The translations under genes and the position numbers were made by a program. DNA of 64,000 nucleotides, taken from the NCBI RefSeq assembly GCF_900184945.1, contig NZ_FXYF01000001.1, forward strand, positions 186,001-250,000, read 5' to 3'. Of the stretch, positions 1 to 8,312 are shown piece after piece; the first letter of the stretch is position 1; each line of letters opens with the position of its first letter. This DNA is from Antarctobacter aquimaris. GTDB taxonomy: Bacteria; Pseudomonadota; Alphaproteobacteria; Rhodobacterales; Rhodobacteraceae. A model generated the notes under the pieces. The model had not been told where the DNA came from, ran no database searches, and was given only the letters and a program-made list of their open reading frames with translations.

Positions 1-984
1 GTTGGTGCTGATCCGGTGGGCGAGGAATTCCAGCACGCCGTCCTCGATCACCAGATCCTTGTACTGCGCGCGGTAGCTCTCGACCTTGGTCTGAAGGATG
101 CCCAGGCGCAGCTCGTAGTCGGTTGGATGCAGGTCCACCACGAGGCCGGATTGCAGCCGCGAACGGATGCGGTTTTCCAGGTCCTTGATCTCGTCCGGGG
201 CACGGTCGGCCGAAATGATGATCTGCTTGTTCTGGTCCACCAGCGCGTTGAAGGTGTGAAAGAACTCTTCCTGCGTGCTGTCCTTGCCGGCGATGAACTG
301 CACGTCGTCGACCATCAGCACGTCGACCGAGCGGAACATCTCCTTGAAATCCATCATCTTGCGTTCGCGCAGCGCCTGCACGAAGCGGTACATGAACTGT
401 TCGGCCGACAGGTACAGCACGGCAAGGTGCGGATTGCGCTGGGTCAGTTCCCAGGCGATCGCGTGCATCAGGTGCGTCTTGCCCAGACCCACGCCGCCGT
501 AGAGGAACAGCGGGTTGAACGACACCGGGCCGCCTTCGGCCACGCGCTTGGCGGCGGCATGGGCCAGTTCGTTCGGTTTGCCGACGACGAAGGTGTCGAA
601 GGTAAAGCGCGCATCCAGCGGCGCGCCCGGCAGGTTGTCCCGCGGCGCGGCAGGCTGGGCCATGGGGCGATGGGTTTCCGGCGGCGGCACCGGTGCGGCG
701 GCGGTCGCCGGGAGGGCATCGGCATCGGTCTCGGGCGCGGAGCTGGCCACACGGACATCCAGGCGGCGCACGTTGGCGGCGGTCTTGGTCAGGTGATTCA
801 GCAGCAGGTCGCCGTAATTCTGCGTCACGTAGTTGCGAAAGAAGTTGGTCGGCGCGTGCAGAATGACCACGCCTCCGTCGCGGGTTCCCGCAAAGCGGAG
901 AGGTTCGATCCAGATCTTGTAGTTATTCTGCCCGACGGCCTTGCAAATCTGGTCTTGCAACGCCCCCCACTGTTCTTTGGTCAT
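1..984 (-). CDS. dnaA: Chromosomal replication initiator DnaA (C-terminal part outside window)
   Basis: AAA+ ATPase that binds DnaA boxes and melts the chromosomal origin. The 328 visible codons start at ATG 984, preceded by GAGGA. Domain I (about residues 1-75) carries the helicase-loading fold. A proline/alanine-rich linker (about 80-125) follows, then domain III with Walker A GGVGLGKT at 163-170, Walker B DVLMVDDVQ at 221-229 and the RIRSRL segment near 272-277. Domain IV, the DNA-binding helix-turn-helix, lies beyond the window edge, so the gene is partial by truncation of the window and not by mutation. rpsT lies upstream on the same strand, separated by a terminator and a 400-bp control region rich in GANTC sites. 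Confidence 0.97.
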   Translation of the reverse strand, partial: MTKEQWGALQDQICKAVGQNNYKIWIEPLRFAGTRDGGVVILHAPTNFFRNYVTQNYGDLLLNHLTKTAANVRRLDVRVASSAPETDADALPATAAAPVPPPETHRPMAQPAAPRDNLPGAPLDARFTFDTFVVGKPNELAHAAAKRVAEGGPVSFNPLFLYGGVGLGKTHLMHAIAWELTQRNPHLAVLYLSAEQFMYRFVQALRERKMMDFKEMFRSVDVLMVDDVQFIAGKDSTQEEFFHTFNALVDQNKQIIISADRAPDEIKDLENRIRSRLQSGLVVDLHPTDYELRLGILQTKVESYRAQYKDLVIEDGVLEFLAHRISTN

Positions 985-1408
985 CTGCCGTTCTGTCCTC
1001 GTTCTCATTCCCCGTGCCGAGATGACTCTCGGCGGCGGCCACAGGTTCAGGCAAAGACAGCAGCATCGTCCCTTGCGCAGCAGCAAGAGCGAGGGAGTGA
1101 CCCCTACCGGTAAGTCGCCCAGCGCCCCGGTGTCCCGTCCGGCGCGCCGTTCTGGCGACCTGCATAATGTCTCAATGGACAGGGCCGGGGTTGATCCCCG
1201 AAGAACTCGTAATCCGCGCTTGCGCGCATGTACAAGTGATTGTCGGCGTCGTCATGAACGACACCAGCCAACCGGCAGCCTTGTCCCCCCTGCGATGTGA
1301 CTCGCTTGGTGAAATTACCAACCTTCTTGAAGAGGCGGCAACCGAAACTACTGCTTGACTCGGAGAGAATCGAAAAAGAATCCCGTGTGTGCTCAAATAG
1401 TTATAGGC
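985..1408 (-). promoter_or_regulatory. dnaA upstream control region
   Basis: About 420 bp between the rpsT terminator and the dnaA start codon hold no convincing gene; the ORFs here lack family features. The region is expected to contain the dnaA promoter and leader. I could not place a -35/-10 pair with confidence. The distinctive content is four GANTC sites at its promoter-distal end (separate entry). No close match to the DnaA box TTATCCACA was seen, so autoregulatory binding is not supported by inspection. Confidence 0.5.
1299..1382. promoter_or_regulatory. Cluster of four GANTC (CcrM-type) sites upstream of dnaA
   Basis: GANTC occurs at 1299-1303 (GACTC), 1357-1361 (GACTC), 1367-1371 (GAATC) and 1378-1382 (GAATC). 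The last three start 10 and 11 bp apart, about one helical turn. GANTC is the target of the alphaproteobacterial cell-cycle methyltransferase CcrM. In Caulobacter the methylation state of such sites affects transcription of dnaA and other cell-cycle genes. The sites and spacing are seen directly; a role in dnaA control is inference. Confidence 0.6.
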
Positions 1409-1441
1409 GCAAAAAAGGCGCCACATAATGTAGCGCCTTTT
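1409..1441 (-). terminator. Rho-independent terminator downstream of rpsT
   Basis: Read on the minus strand, AAAAGGCGC pairs with GCGCCTTTT across a short loop and is followed by more T residues. It begins 27 bp after the rpsT stop codon and would separate rpsT transcription from dnaA. Confidence 0.85.
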
Positions 1442-1468
1442 GGCAATCACACTAGATGTAGAGAGGGG

Positions 1469-1732
1469 TCAGGCCAGCGATTTGACCCGCGATGCCAGGC
1501 GCGAGATCTTCCGCGACGCGGTATTCTTGTGGAAAACGCCCTTGGTAACACCGCGCATCAGCTCGGGCTGGGCGGCTTTCAGGGCGGCGGTTGCGGCGTC
1601 CTGGTCGCCCGAGGCGATGGCCTCTTCGACCTTGCGCAGGTAGGTGCGGATGCGCGAGCGGCGTGCCTTGTTGACAGCAAAGCGCTTTTCGCTCTGACGG
1701 GCGCGTTTTTTCGACTGCGGCGTATTGGCCAT
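1469..1732 (-). CDS. rpsT: 30S ribosomal protein S20
   Basis: Small-subunit protein that binds 16S rRNA early in assembly. The 87-residue product (family usually 85-90) starts [17 protein letters not shown], the typical basic N-terminus, and has the conserved tail [18 protein letters not shown] longer frame runs upstream, but ATG 1732 preceded by AAGGA matches the family start. The gene sits immediately upstream of dnaA on the same strand, a neighbour relationship common in Rhodobacterales, and ends at its own intrinsic terminator. It is probably autoregulated at translation like other S20 genes, but nothing in the sequence proves that. Confidence 0.96.
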   Translation of the reverse strand: MANTPQSKKRARQSEKRFAVNKARRSRIRTYLRKVEEAIASGDQDAATAALKAAQPELMRGVTKGVFHKNTASRKISRLASRVKSLA

Positions 1733-1856
1733 GTGATCCGGTCCTTCTTGTGTCGTCTGCCGACGGTGTTCGTGTTCAATCGACGCGCAACGCCCTGGCA
1801 TCCCGACTCAGCTGTCCGGACCATCTCTTGCCAAGCGGGCATCACGCGCATGTATG

Positions 1857-1882
1857 ACGGGCGCCTCTACCAGAGGTCCCGT
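1857..1882. terminator. Possible hairpin terminator between the enoyl-CoA hydratase gene and rpsT
   Basis: ACGGG-cg-CCTCT / AGAGG-t-CCCGT forms a stem with a small internal bulge and a 3-nt loop, about 43 bp past the hydratase stop. It has no clear T tract, so it may be a weak terminator or only an RNA structure in the rpsT leader. Confidence 0.35.
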
Positions 1883-1924
1883 CCCCCGGCAAGGCGTTTC
1901 TGCCCGCACCGAGGGTCTGGCGGT

Positions 1925-2701
1925 TCAGCGGTCGCGGAACTGTGCGGTCCGCTTGTCCATGAAGGCCGCCATGCCTTCCTTCTGGTCCTCGGTCGAGAAC
2001 AGCGCGTGGAACAGGCGGCGCTCATACAGCAAGCCTTCGGACAGGGTCGTCTCGTAGGCGCGGTTGACCGCCTCCTTGACCGCCATGGCCGAGATCATCG
2101 ACTTTTCCGCGACCTTTTCGGCGGCGTTGCGCGCCTCTTCCATCAGCTGCTTGGCCGGCACGACACGACTCACCAGACCGGCGCGTTCCGCCTCTTCGGC
2201 GTCCATGAAGCGGCCGGTCAGGTTCATGTCCATCGCCTTGGACTTGCCGATGAAGCGGGTCAGGCGCTGCGTGCCGCCCAGGCCGGGCATGACGCCCAGG
2301 TTGATCTCGGGCTGGCCGAACTTGGCGGTGTCGGCGGCGATGATGAAATCGCACATCATCGCCAGTTCGCAGCCGCCGCCCAGCGCATAGCCGGACACCG
2401 CCGCGATGATCGGCTTGCGGGTCGCGGTGATGGCGTTGCCCTCGCGGCCGAAGAAGTCCGACAGGAACATCTCGACATAGCTCTTTTCCGACATCTCCTT
2501 GATGTCGGCACCGGCGGCAAAGGCCTTGGGCGAGCCGGTGATGATGATGCAGCGGACCTTGTCGTTCCTGTCCGCATCGGCCAGCGCGTCCGCGAGTTCC
2601 CCCAGCAGGTGGGAATTCAGCGCGTTCAGGGCGTCGGGGCGGTTCAGTTTGATCGTGGCGACGTGGTCTTCTATTTCGACGATGATCGTCTCATAGGCCA
2701 T
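1925..2701 (-). CDS. Enoyl-CoA hydratase (crotonase family)
   Basis: Probably hydrates trans-2-enoyl-CoA to 3-hydroxyacyl-CoA in cytoplasmic beta-oxidation or related acyl-CoA degradation. The product has 258 residues, usual for a monofunctional short-chain hydratase. Oxyanion-hole elements are visible: [10 protein letters not shown] (about 61-70) and [13 protein letters not shown] (about 105-117). The catalytic Glu region follows ([18 protein letters not shown]). The frame extends 12 codons upstream, but ATG 2701 (MAYETIIV) with GGAG ahead matches relatives. It stands between mutM and rpsT with no pathway partners nearby, so the exact substrate is unknown. Other crotonase activities cannot be excluded, but the two acidic catalytic positions favour hydratase. 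Confidence 0.88.
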   Translation of the reverse strand: MAYETIIVEIEDHVATIKLNRPDALNALNSHLLGELADALADADRNDKVRCIIITGSPKAFAAGADIKEMSEKSYVEMFLSDFFGREGNAITATRKPIIAAVSGYALGGGCELAMMCDFIIAADTAKFGQPEINLGVMPGLGGTQRLTRFIGKSKAMDMNLTGRFMDAEEAERAGLVSRVVPAKQLMEEARNAAEKVAEKSMISAMAVKEAVNRAYETTLSEGLLYERRLFHALFSTEDQKEGMAAFMDKRTAQFRDR

Positions 2702-2766
2702 GGGCTTTGGGCTCCGTCCGGTTCCGTCAGGGGCCAAGCCTTAGCATTTCATGCCGGTGGTTCAAG

Positions 2767-3618
2767 CTATCTTTGACAGCTGGCGCAATAGAACGAGGAT
2801 CGCCCCCCCTGGACGATGCGGCGGACCGTGTCGGTACACCCTTCGGTCCGGCAGGAGTCGCCTTCGCGCCCGTAGACGTCAAAGCTGTGCTGGAAGTAAC
2901 CCAGTTCGCCGTCCGCCTGCCGGAAATCCCGCAGGCTGGAGCCGCCGGCGGCGATCGCCTCCCCCAGGACGACGCGGACGATCGGCACCAGCGACGCCAG
3001 CCGGTGATCCGAGATACGTCTCGCGCGGCGCGCGGGATGGATGCGCGCGCGGTAGAGCGTTTCACACACATAGATATTGCCCAGACCGGCGACGATCTTC
3101 TGATCCAGCAAGGCCGCCTTGATCGGCGTGTTGCGCCCGCGCAGGGCGGCGACCAGGTAGGCCTCGTGAAACGTGTTTCCCAGCGGCTCGGGCCCCAGCG
3201 CGGCCAGCAGCGGATGCTGTTCGGCCGTCGCGGTGGGCATCAGGTCCATCGCGCCAAAGCGGCGCGGATCGTTGAAGGTGATGCGCGCGCCGCCCGCCAT
3301 GTCCAGCACGACATGGTCGTGTTTTTCCGGCGCGGGGTGCTCATGCACGAATCGACCCAGCTGGTCGCCGGACACCAGCATCCGCCCGGACATGCCAAGA
3401 TGGATCAGCAGCGATTCCCCCGTCGACAGGTCCGCGAGGATGTATTTCGACCGCCGCCGCAGCCGTTCGACCCGCGCGCCGGTCAGCCTTTCGGCCATGC
3501 GGTCGGGGAAAGGCCAGCGCAGATCGGGGCGATTGACCTGCGCTGTTGCGATCACCTGGCCCTCCATCACGGGGGCCAGCCCGCGACGGACTGTCTCGAC
3601 TTCGGGCAATTCGGGCAT
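2767..3618 (-). CDS. mutM: Formamidopyrimidine-DNA glycosylase (Fpg/MutM)
   Basis: Bifunctional base-excision repair enzyme that removes 8-oxoguanine and Fapy lesions and cleaves the abasic site. The mature N-terminus after Met removal is PELPEVE, with catalytic Pro1 and Glu2; ATG 3618 therefore fits better than the GTG one codon upstream. The conserved lysine lies in RSKYILADL near residue 59. The C-terminal zinc finger is present (two cysteines in CRTEGCTD, two in FYCASC) with the Arg in GGRSSFYC. Length 283 is normal. It is divergent from ubiE across 76 bp, a common alphaproteobacterial arrangement. Confidence 0.96.
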   Translation of the reverse strand: MPELPEVETVRRGLAPVMEGQVIATAQVNRPDLRWPFPDRMAERLTGARVERLRRRSKYILADLSTGESLLIHLGMSGRMLVSGDQLGRFVHEHPAPEKHDHVVLDMAGGARITFNDPRRFGAMDLMPTATAEQHPLLAALGPEPLGNTFHEAYLVAALRGRNTPIKAALLDQKIVAGLGNIYVCETLYRARIHPARRARRISDHRLASLVPIVRVVLGEAIAAGGSSLRDFRQADGELGYFQHSFDVYGREGDSCRTEGCTDTVRRIVQGGRSSFYCASCQR

Positions 3619-3694
3619 CACGCGGGGTCCTTCACATTGTAACGCCCGGGGGGCGCTCTATAAGAAAGCGAGACAGGACAGGACGGCAAGACCC

Positions 3695-4447
3695 ATGAGC
3701 GAAGACACCGGGAAAACAACGCATTTCGGTTTCACCGATGTCCCCGAGAACGAAAAGGCCGGACGGGTGCAGGGCGTGTTCCGCTCCGTGGCCTCCAAGT
3801 ACGACATCATGAACGATGTCATGTCCTTTGGCATCCACCGTCTGTGGAAGGATGCGATGATGGACTGGCTGGCTCCGCGGCCCGGCCAGCGCCTGCTGGA
3901 CGTGGCGGGCGGCACCGGCGACATTTCCTTTCGCTTCCTCAAACGGGCGGGCAGCGGGCACGCCACGGTGCTGGACCTGACCGAACCCATGCTGGTCGAA
4001 GGCCGCAAGCGCGCCGAGGCCGAGGCATTGGGTTCCTCGCTCGACTGGGTGGTGGGCGACGCGATGGCGCTGCCCTTTGCCGACAACAGCTTTGACGTCT
4101 ACACCATTTCCTTTGGCATCCGGAACGTGACTCGCCCGCAGCAGGCGCTGAACGAGGCCTACCGCGTGCTGCGCCCCGGCGGGCGGCTGATGGTGCTGGA
4201 GTTCTCCCAGATCCCCAACGACCTGATGCAGTGGGCCTACGACCTCTATTCCTTCAACATCATCCCGCGCATGGGGCAGGTGATCGCGCAGGACCGCGAC
4301 AGCTATCAGTACCTTGTCGAATCGATCCGCAAGTTTCCCGACCAGGAGACCTTCCTCGGCATGGTGCAGACCGCCGGTTTCGGCAACGCCAAGTACCGCA
4401 ACCTCAGCATGGGCGTCGCCTGCCTGCACTCCGGCTGGAAGCTCTGA
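3695..4447 (+). CDS. ubiE: Demethylmenaquinone/2-polyprenyl-6-methoxy-1,4-benzoquinol methylase UbiE
   Basis: SAM-dependent C-methyltransferase of ubiquinone biosynthesis. The 250-residue product carries the SAM-binding motif [11 protein letters not shown] (about 67-76) and family signatures [17 protein letters not shown] near the N-terminus and [13 protein letters not shown] in the middle. The ending ([15 protein letters not shown]) is also typical. ATG 3695 was chosen because the UbiE N-terminus begins there; the open frame extends far upstream only through the mutM shadow. ubiB follows after one base, so the two form one ubiquinone transcription unit. Confidence 0.96.
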   Translation: MSEDTGKTTHFGFTDVPENEKAGRVQGVFRSVASKYDIMNDVMSFGIHRLWKDAMMDWLAPRPGQRLLDVAGGTGDISFRFLKRAGSGHATVLDLTEPMLVEGRKRAEAEALGSSLDWVVGDAMALPFADNSFDVYTISFGIRNVTRPQQALNEAYRVLRPGGRLMVLEFSQIPNDLMQWAYDLYSFNIIPRMGQVIAQDRDSYQYLVESIRKFPDQETFLGMVQTAGFGNAKYRNLSMGVACLHSGWKL

Positions 4448-4448
4448 G

Positions 4449-5987
4449 GTGCGGGGTCCGCACAATATCTGGCGCCTGATCCGCACCGGCGCCACCCTGG
4501 AGCGCACCGGCGCCATGCGCGCCGTCCTGGATGCGCTGGAGGCGCCCGCCCCCCTGCGCGTGGCGGCGCGGGTGTTGGGCTGGCCGTTCCGCTGGCTGGG
4601 GGACGAAGGCGACCCCGCCATGCCCCCCGTGGTCCGTGCGCTGACCGCGCTGGGCCCGGCCTACATCAAGTTCGGCCAGATCCTGTCCACCCGCCCCGAC
4701 GTGGTGGGCGACGCCATGGCGACCGAACTGCGCGTCCTGCAGGACAAGCTGCCGCCGTTTTCCGTCTCCGGAGCCAAGCGCCAGATCGAGGACGAGCTGG
4801 GCCTGTCGATCGACGCCGTCTTTGACGATTTCAGCGAGCCTGTCGCCGCCGCCTCGATCGCGCAGGTGCACAAGGCGCGGCTGAAGGACACCGGCGAAAC
4901 GGTGGCCGTCAAGGTGCTGCGCCCGGGGATCGAACGCGCCTTTCGCAAGGACATCGACGCCTTCTACTTTGCCGCCTCGGTGATCGAGCTGCTGTCGCCC
5001 TCGTCGCGCCGGCTGCGCCCGCAGGAGGTGATCGCGCATTTCGAAGGCGTGGTGATGGGTGAACTGGACCTGCGGCTGGAAATGGCGGCGGCCAGCGAGT
5101 TCGCCGCCAACACGGCCGGGGACACCGGCTTTGCCCTGCCGCAGGTGAAATGGCCCTACTCCGGGCGCCGCGTCATGACGATGACCTGGGCCGAAGGCGT
5201 GCCGCTGGGCGACAACGCAGCACTGGACGCGGCGGGCCACAACCGCGTGGCGCTGTCCGAGCGCGTGCTGCAACTGTTCCTGAACCACGCCCTGCGCGAC
5301 GGTTTCTTCCACGCCGACATGCACCAGGGCAACCTCAAGGTCGCGCCAAACGGCGACATCATCGCCTATGACTTCGGCATCATGGGGCACATCGACGAAT
5401 ACACGCGTCGCGTTTATGCCGAGATCCTGTTCGGTTTCATCCGGCGCGACTACAAGCGGGTGGCCGAGGTGCATTTCGAAGCCGGCTATGTGCCCGCCGA
5501 CCGCGACGTCGATGAATTCGCCCGCGCGCTGCGCGCCGTGGGCGAGCCGATCTTCGGCATGGACGCCACGCGGATCTCGATGGGCAAGCTGCTGGCCTAC
5601 CTCTTCGAGGTGACCGAACGCTTTGGCATGGAAACCCGGACCGAGCTGATCCTGCTGCAACGCACCATGGTGGTGGTCGAGGGTGTCGCGCGCTCGCTCG
5701 ATCCGCGCATGAACATCTGGAAGGTGGCTGAGCCCGTGGTCGAGGCCTACATCAAGGACTCGATCGGCCCTCGGGCGGCGGCCTCGGACCTGTGGAAAAC
5801 CCTTCAGGTATTGGCGCGGTTCGGACCCAGGCTGCCCGGTCTCGTCGAAGCCGCGCTGATCCGCCAAGGTCAACCGTTGGTTCAGCACCCGCCCTCGAAG
5901 TGGCCCGCCCGACTGCTGTGGAGCGGGCTTGGTGCGGTGGCAGGCGCCTGCGCGCTCGTGGGATGGCAGGTGCTCGCGCAACTATGA
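4449..5987 (+). CDS. ubiB: Ubiquinone biosynthesis accessory kinase-like protein UbiB
   Basis: Atypical ABC1/ADCK-family protein kinase-like factor needed for aerobic ubiquinone synthesis; it is membrane-associated. From GTG 4449, one base after the ubiE stop, the product has 512 residues. Visible hallmarks are the KxGQ motif (KFGQ near residue 74), the alanine-rich loop AAASIAQVHKA replacing the usual glycine-rich loop, the QGN(L) catalytic loop in DMHQGN and the metal-binding YDFGIMGHID. The C-terminal 25 residues form a hydrophobic anchor. The GTG start fits the family N-terminus (RGPHNIWRLIRTG). A bidirectional terminator follows. Confidence 0.95.
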   Translation: MRGPHNIWRLIRTGATLERTGAMRAVLDALEAPAPLRVAARVLGWPFRWLGDEGDPAMPPVVRALTALGPAYIKFGQILSTRPDVVGDAMATELRVLQDKLPPFSVSGAKRQIEDELGLSIDAVFDDFSEPVAAASIAQVHKARLKDTGETVAVKVLRPGIERAFRKDIDAFYFAASVIELLSPSSRRLRPQEVIAHFEGVVMGELDLRLEMAAASEFAANTAGDTGFALPQVKWPYSGRRVMTMTWAEGVPLGDNAALDAAGHNRVALSERVLQLFLNHALRDGFFHADMHQGNLKVAPNGDIIAYDFGIMGHIDEYTRRVYAEILFGFIRRDYKRVAEVHFEAGYVPADRDVDEFARALRAVGEPIFGMDATRISMGKLLAYLFEVTERFGMETRTELILLQRTMVVVEGVARSLDPRMNIWKVAEPVVEAYIKDSIGPRAAASDLWKTLQVLARFGPRLPGLVEAALIRQGQPLVQHPPSKWPARLLWSGLGAVAGACALVGWQVLAQL

Positions 5988-5997
5988 GCGCAATAAA

Positions 5998-6023
5998 AAA
6001 CGGCGACCCCGGGGCCGCCGTTT
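5998..6023. terminator. Bidirectional intrinsic terminator between ubiB and the small exported-protein gene
   Basis: AAACGGCG pairs with CGCCGTTT around a GC-rich loop. A-rich sequence precedes and T-rich sequence follows, so it can stop transcription from ubiB on the plus strand and from the convergent small gene on the minus strand. Confidence 0.8.
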
Positions 6024-6045
6024 CTTACAGAAATCTGTCTTCGAG

Positions 6046-6234
6046 TCAGTCGGTGCCCGAAGCCGCGGCGATTGCCACGACACCGACGACCGTACCGATG
6101 ATCACCAGCGGAAGAACTTGTTCAGCCGTCTGGGTGGCGATGAAGGGGTCTGCGGTGGTCTGCTGAGCGGCCACCGGGGCGGCTGCGGTAGCAGTGATCG
6201 CTGCGGCCGCAGCAATGATCATAAGCTTTTTCAT
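6046..6234 (-). CDS. Small exported or membrane protein of unknown function
   Basis: A 62-residue product I do not recognise. It starts at ATG 6234 with GGAG eight bases upstream; four further upstream codons in frame are unlikely to be used. Residues 1-23 look like a signal peptide (MKKLMII then an alanine-rich core ending AAPVAA, probable cleavage before QQ). Residues about 40-58 form a second hydrophobic segment (VLPLVIIGTVVGVVAIAAAS), followed by a short polar tail. If the signal is cleaved the mature form would be about 39 residues with one membrane span. It converges on ubiB and shares its terminator. The clean SD, signal-like N-terminus and terminator argue that it is a real gene. Confidence 0.65.
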   Translation of the reverse strand: MKKLMIIAAAAAITATAAAPVAAQQTTADPFIATQTAEQVLPLVIIGTVVGVVAIAAASGTD

Positions 6235-7608
6235 GGTTGTCTCCAAAACTGTACAGGATTGGACGCGTCGCGCCCGACCATTTGCAACCTACACAGAATT
6301 CGTTTCCCGTTCAAATGGCAAATCACGGCCTGCATCCAAATCATCGCTGCAAGCGCATCGATGCGCGTCAAATCAGCAACACCGCGGGTAAAACGCATCA
6401 CGTCCCGGTGCCTCCTCGCCGGCACCGCCTGCGAAATATGGCTTTTCTTTGTCTATTTTCAATTGGTTATAACTAAATTGCAGGTCCTTTCCGGGGCGAG
6501 CCCGGATTGAGGACATGTCGGCAACGATTCGCCAAGGGCTCGTTTTCCAAGCTATCGAAGCTGACCGGGCAAGATCGCCCGCCCCCGTCGGCAACCGCGG
6601 ACCAAGGTCGCTCCGTCCGATTCCGTTTCTCCGGATGGCGCGGGGCATCCAGGAAATAGGCGCGCGGCGCCCGGATACCGTTGACCACGTCAGCCTCGCC
6701 ACACCGGCCTGCCGCCGGGCAAGCCTGGTCTGTCGGAGTTGATCTGCTTGATGTGGCCTGACCGGCGGGTGTCGATCAACGCGACTTCGCCGAGTTTTGC
6801 ACCGAGCGCCTGCAGGTTGTCGCCCATCATTGCGCCGTTCCACGAGCTTTTGGCCGCCAACCGGGCCAAGGTGCCCGCGAAACCGAAATGATCCTACGGC
6901 TTCCGTGTTTGTGTACATGCTGTCAACAGCTCCGGAACAGGCCGAAGGGTGCGGGACACGTCAGACATGAAATTGTTTCGTATCGCCTCTGCAAAATCGC
7001 CAACGTCCGACATGCAGGCTTTCCCTTTGCCCTCGTCCTCGTCGTCTTGAGCAAAGTCGAACGGATCGGTCGTGCGTTGCCGGTCGGGCAAGGGGCGGCT
7101 CGAGCCCGAGACATGTCCGCGCCTCGGCCGTCACATGTCACCTCCGCGACCTTGTTGAAGACTCCTTCGCCAGCGGTGACTGACCGATATCGCCTGCCTG
7201 TCCTGGGCTTGGCGGGTCAAGACGCGTGCAGACCGACGTCTTCGGCGGCGCATCTTGTCTGGAGAGAACACGCAGAATGTTGTTCCGGGTGTCGAACAGC
7301 GCCGGCGTCGGAGCCGCTGCATGACGCGCGACATCCTGCTGGAGGTCTACAACAGGATTCGAAGGACCAATCGGCCGGTTGGCTGACGTCCCGACACCGG
7401 CGGTTCAGCTGTGTGAAACGCCATTCTCCAGGCGGTAGCAACACAACGTCGATACCGGCGCCCCGCGCCGCGGCTTCGTGGAACAGGCCCCCGAGCGCCA
7501 TGCCCAGGGGCGCCGACTTGATCGCCGAACGCGATAGCCAGAGGGCCGAGAGTCGCGATCCCGCTCCCTGGCACGGTGCGGCACGCACCCCCCAGGCAGG
7601 TGCCATTG
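6235..7608. other. Gene-poor interval of 1.37 kb with no recognisable gene
   Basis: No frame in this stretch shows a known family, a plausible start with ribosome-binding site, or sustained coding character. It includes an AT-rich patch at about 6435-6485, unusual for this genome, and GACATGT...ACATGTC inverted half-sites at 7110-7116 and 7133-7139. Short minus-strand stretches look protein-like: 6689-6890 reads GDNLQALGAKLGEVALID inside about 66 codons, and around 7470-7560 reads GLFHEAAARGAGIDVVLLPP. Both could be debris of decayed genes. The flgD stop codon marks its right edge. Confidence 0.45.
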
Positions 7609-8304
7609 TCAGAATTGGGGAGCACGCAGACCGTCAATCAACTCCGGGTCCGCCGTGGCGCCTCCGGCCAGACGAAGGACCACGCCGCTGCCGTCCTTGC
7701 GGACTTCCTCGATCCGGCTGTAGGTCTGCGCCTGCCGCGTGTCGATCAGCGCCTCGTTCTTGTAGCTCTGGACTTCGAACCGGTACGACCCGGTCGGCAT
7801 CAACTCTCCGGTGTCATCCACCCCGGCCCAAAGCACCTCTTCCTGGCCGGGCGCGAGGTCGAAAGATTGGACGACGACGCCCTGCGCATCGCGCACCAAC
7901 AGGGTCGCCGCGTCGGCGCCAGTGGCATAGTCCGGCCGAATCGCGACGGGGGATCCGCTGAAATGGGCAGGCGCGCGCACCAGCGCCTCCATTCCGATCC
8001 AGCTGCTGAGTTCCTGGAGCATGCTGCCGCTGAGGCTCGCGTTGACTTCGCGCAGCAGGTCGTTGGTCAACACCTGCTGCTCCACCGACGAAAAGGTCGC
8101 CAGCTGGGTGGCATAGTCCGTCGAATCGACGGGGTTCAGGGGGTCCTGGTTCTGGACCTGGACGGTCAGCATCTTGAGAAAGGTGTCGAAGTCCGAACTC
8201 AGGACCGCCTTGCTGTCCTTGGCTTCCTCGGCCGTGAGCCGCGAGGCGACCGACGCCGTGGGTGTGTTGCCGTAGAGAGGCGGGGGGGAGGCGATATCTG
8301 CCAT
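7609..8304 (-). CDS. flgD: Flagellar hook capping/scaffold protein FlgD
   Basis: Caps the growing hook and directs FlgE polymerisation, then is lost. The 231-residue protein has the conserved N-terminal segment DTFLKMLTVQVQNQDPLNPVDSTDYATQLATFSSVEQQV (about 40-78), whose QNQDPLNP block is the FlgD signature. A FlgD Ig-like/tudor region follows, including TGSYRFEVQSYKN. It lies eight bases downstream of fliK on the same strand, the usual hook-length/hook-cap pairing, and is the last gene of that unit before the gene-poor interval. Confidence 0.93.
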   Translation of the reverse strand: MADIASPPPLYGNTPTASVASRLTAEEAKDSKAVLSSDFDTFLKMLTVQVQNQDPLNPVDSTDYATQLATFSSVEQQVLTNDLLREVNASLSGSMLQELSSWIGMEALVRAPAHFSGSPVAIRPDYATGADAATLLVRDAQGVVVQSFDLAPGQEEVLWAGVDDTGELMPTGSYRFEVQSYKNEALIDTRQAQTYSRIEEVRKDGSGVVLRLAGGATADPELIDGLRAPQF

Positions 8305-8312
8305 GGTGGCTC

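Noticed and set aside
985-1408. Origin of replication next to dnaA
   Set aside because: No good DnaA-box match seen here; the maf-rho gap has better context and sequence features.
4404-5981. 525-codon open frame opposite ubiB
   Set aside because: Shadow of ubiB; composition typical of antisense frames in GC-rich coding DNA.
6689-6890. Minus-strand fragment with a stretch GDNLQALGAKLGEVALID, vaguely like RraA-type proteins
   Set aside because: Too short, no start or SD, similarity rests on memory of a pattern only. Mentioned under the gene-poor interval and not called as a pseudogene.
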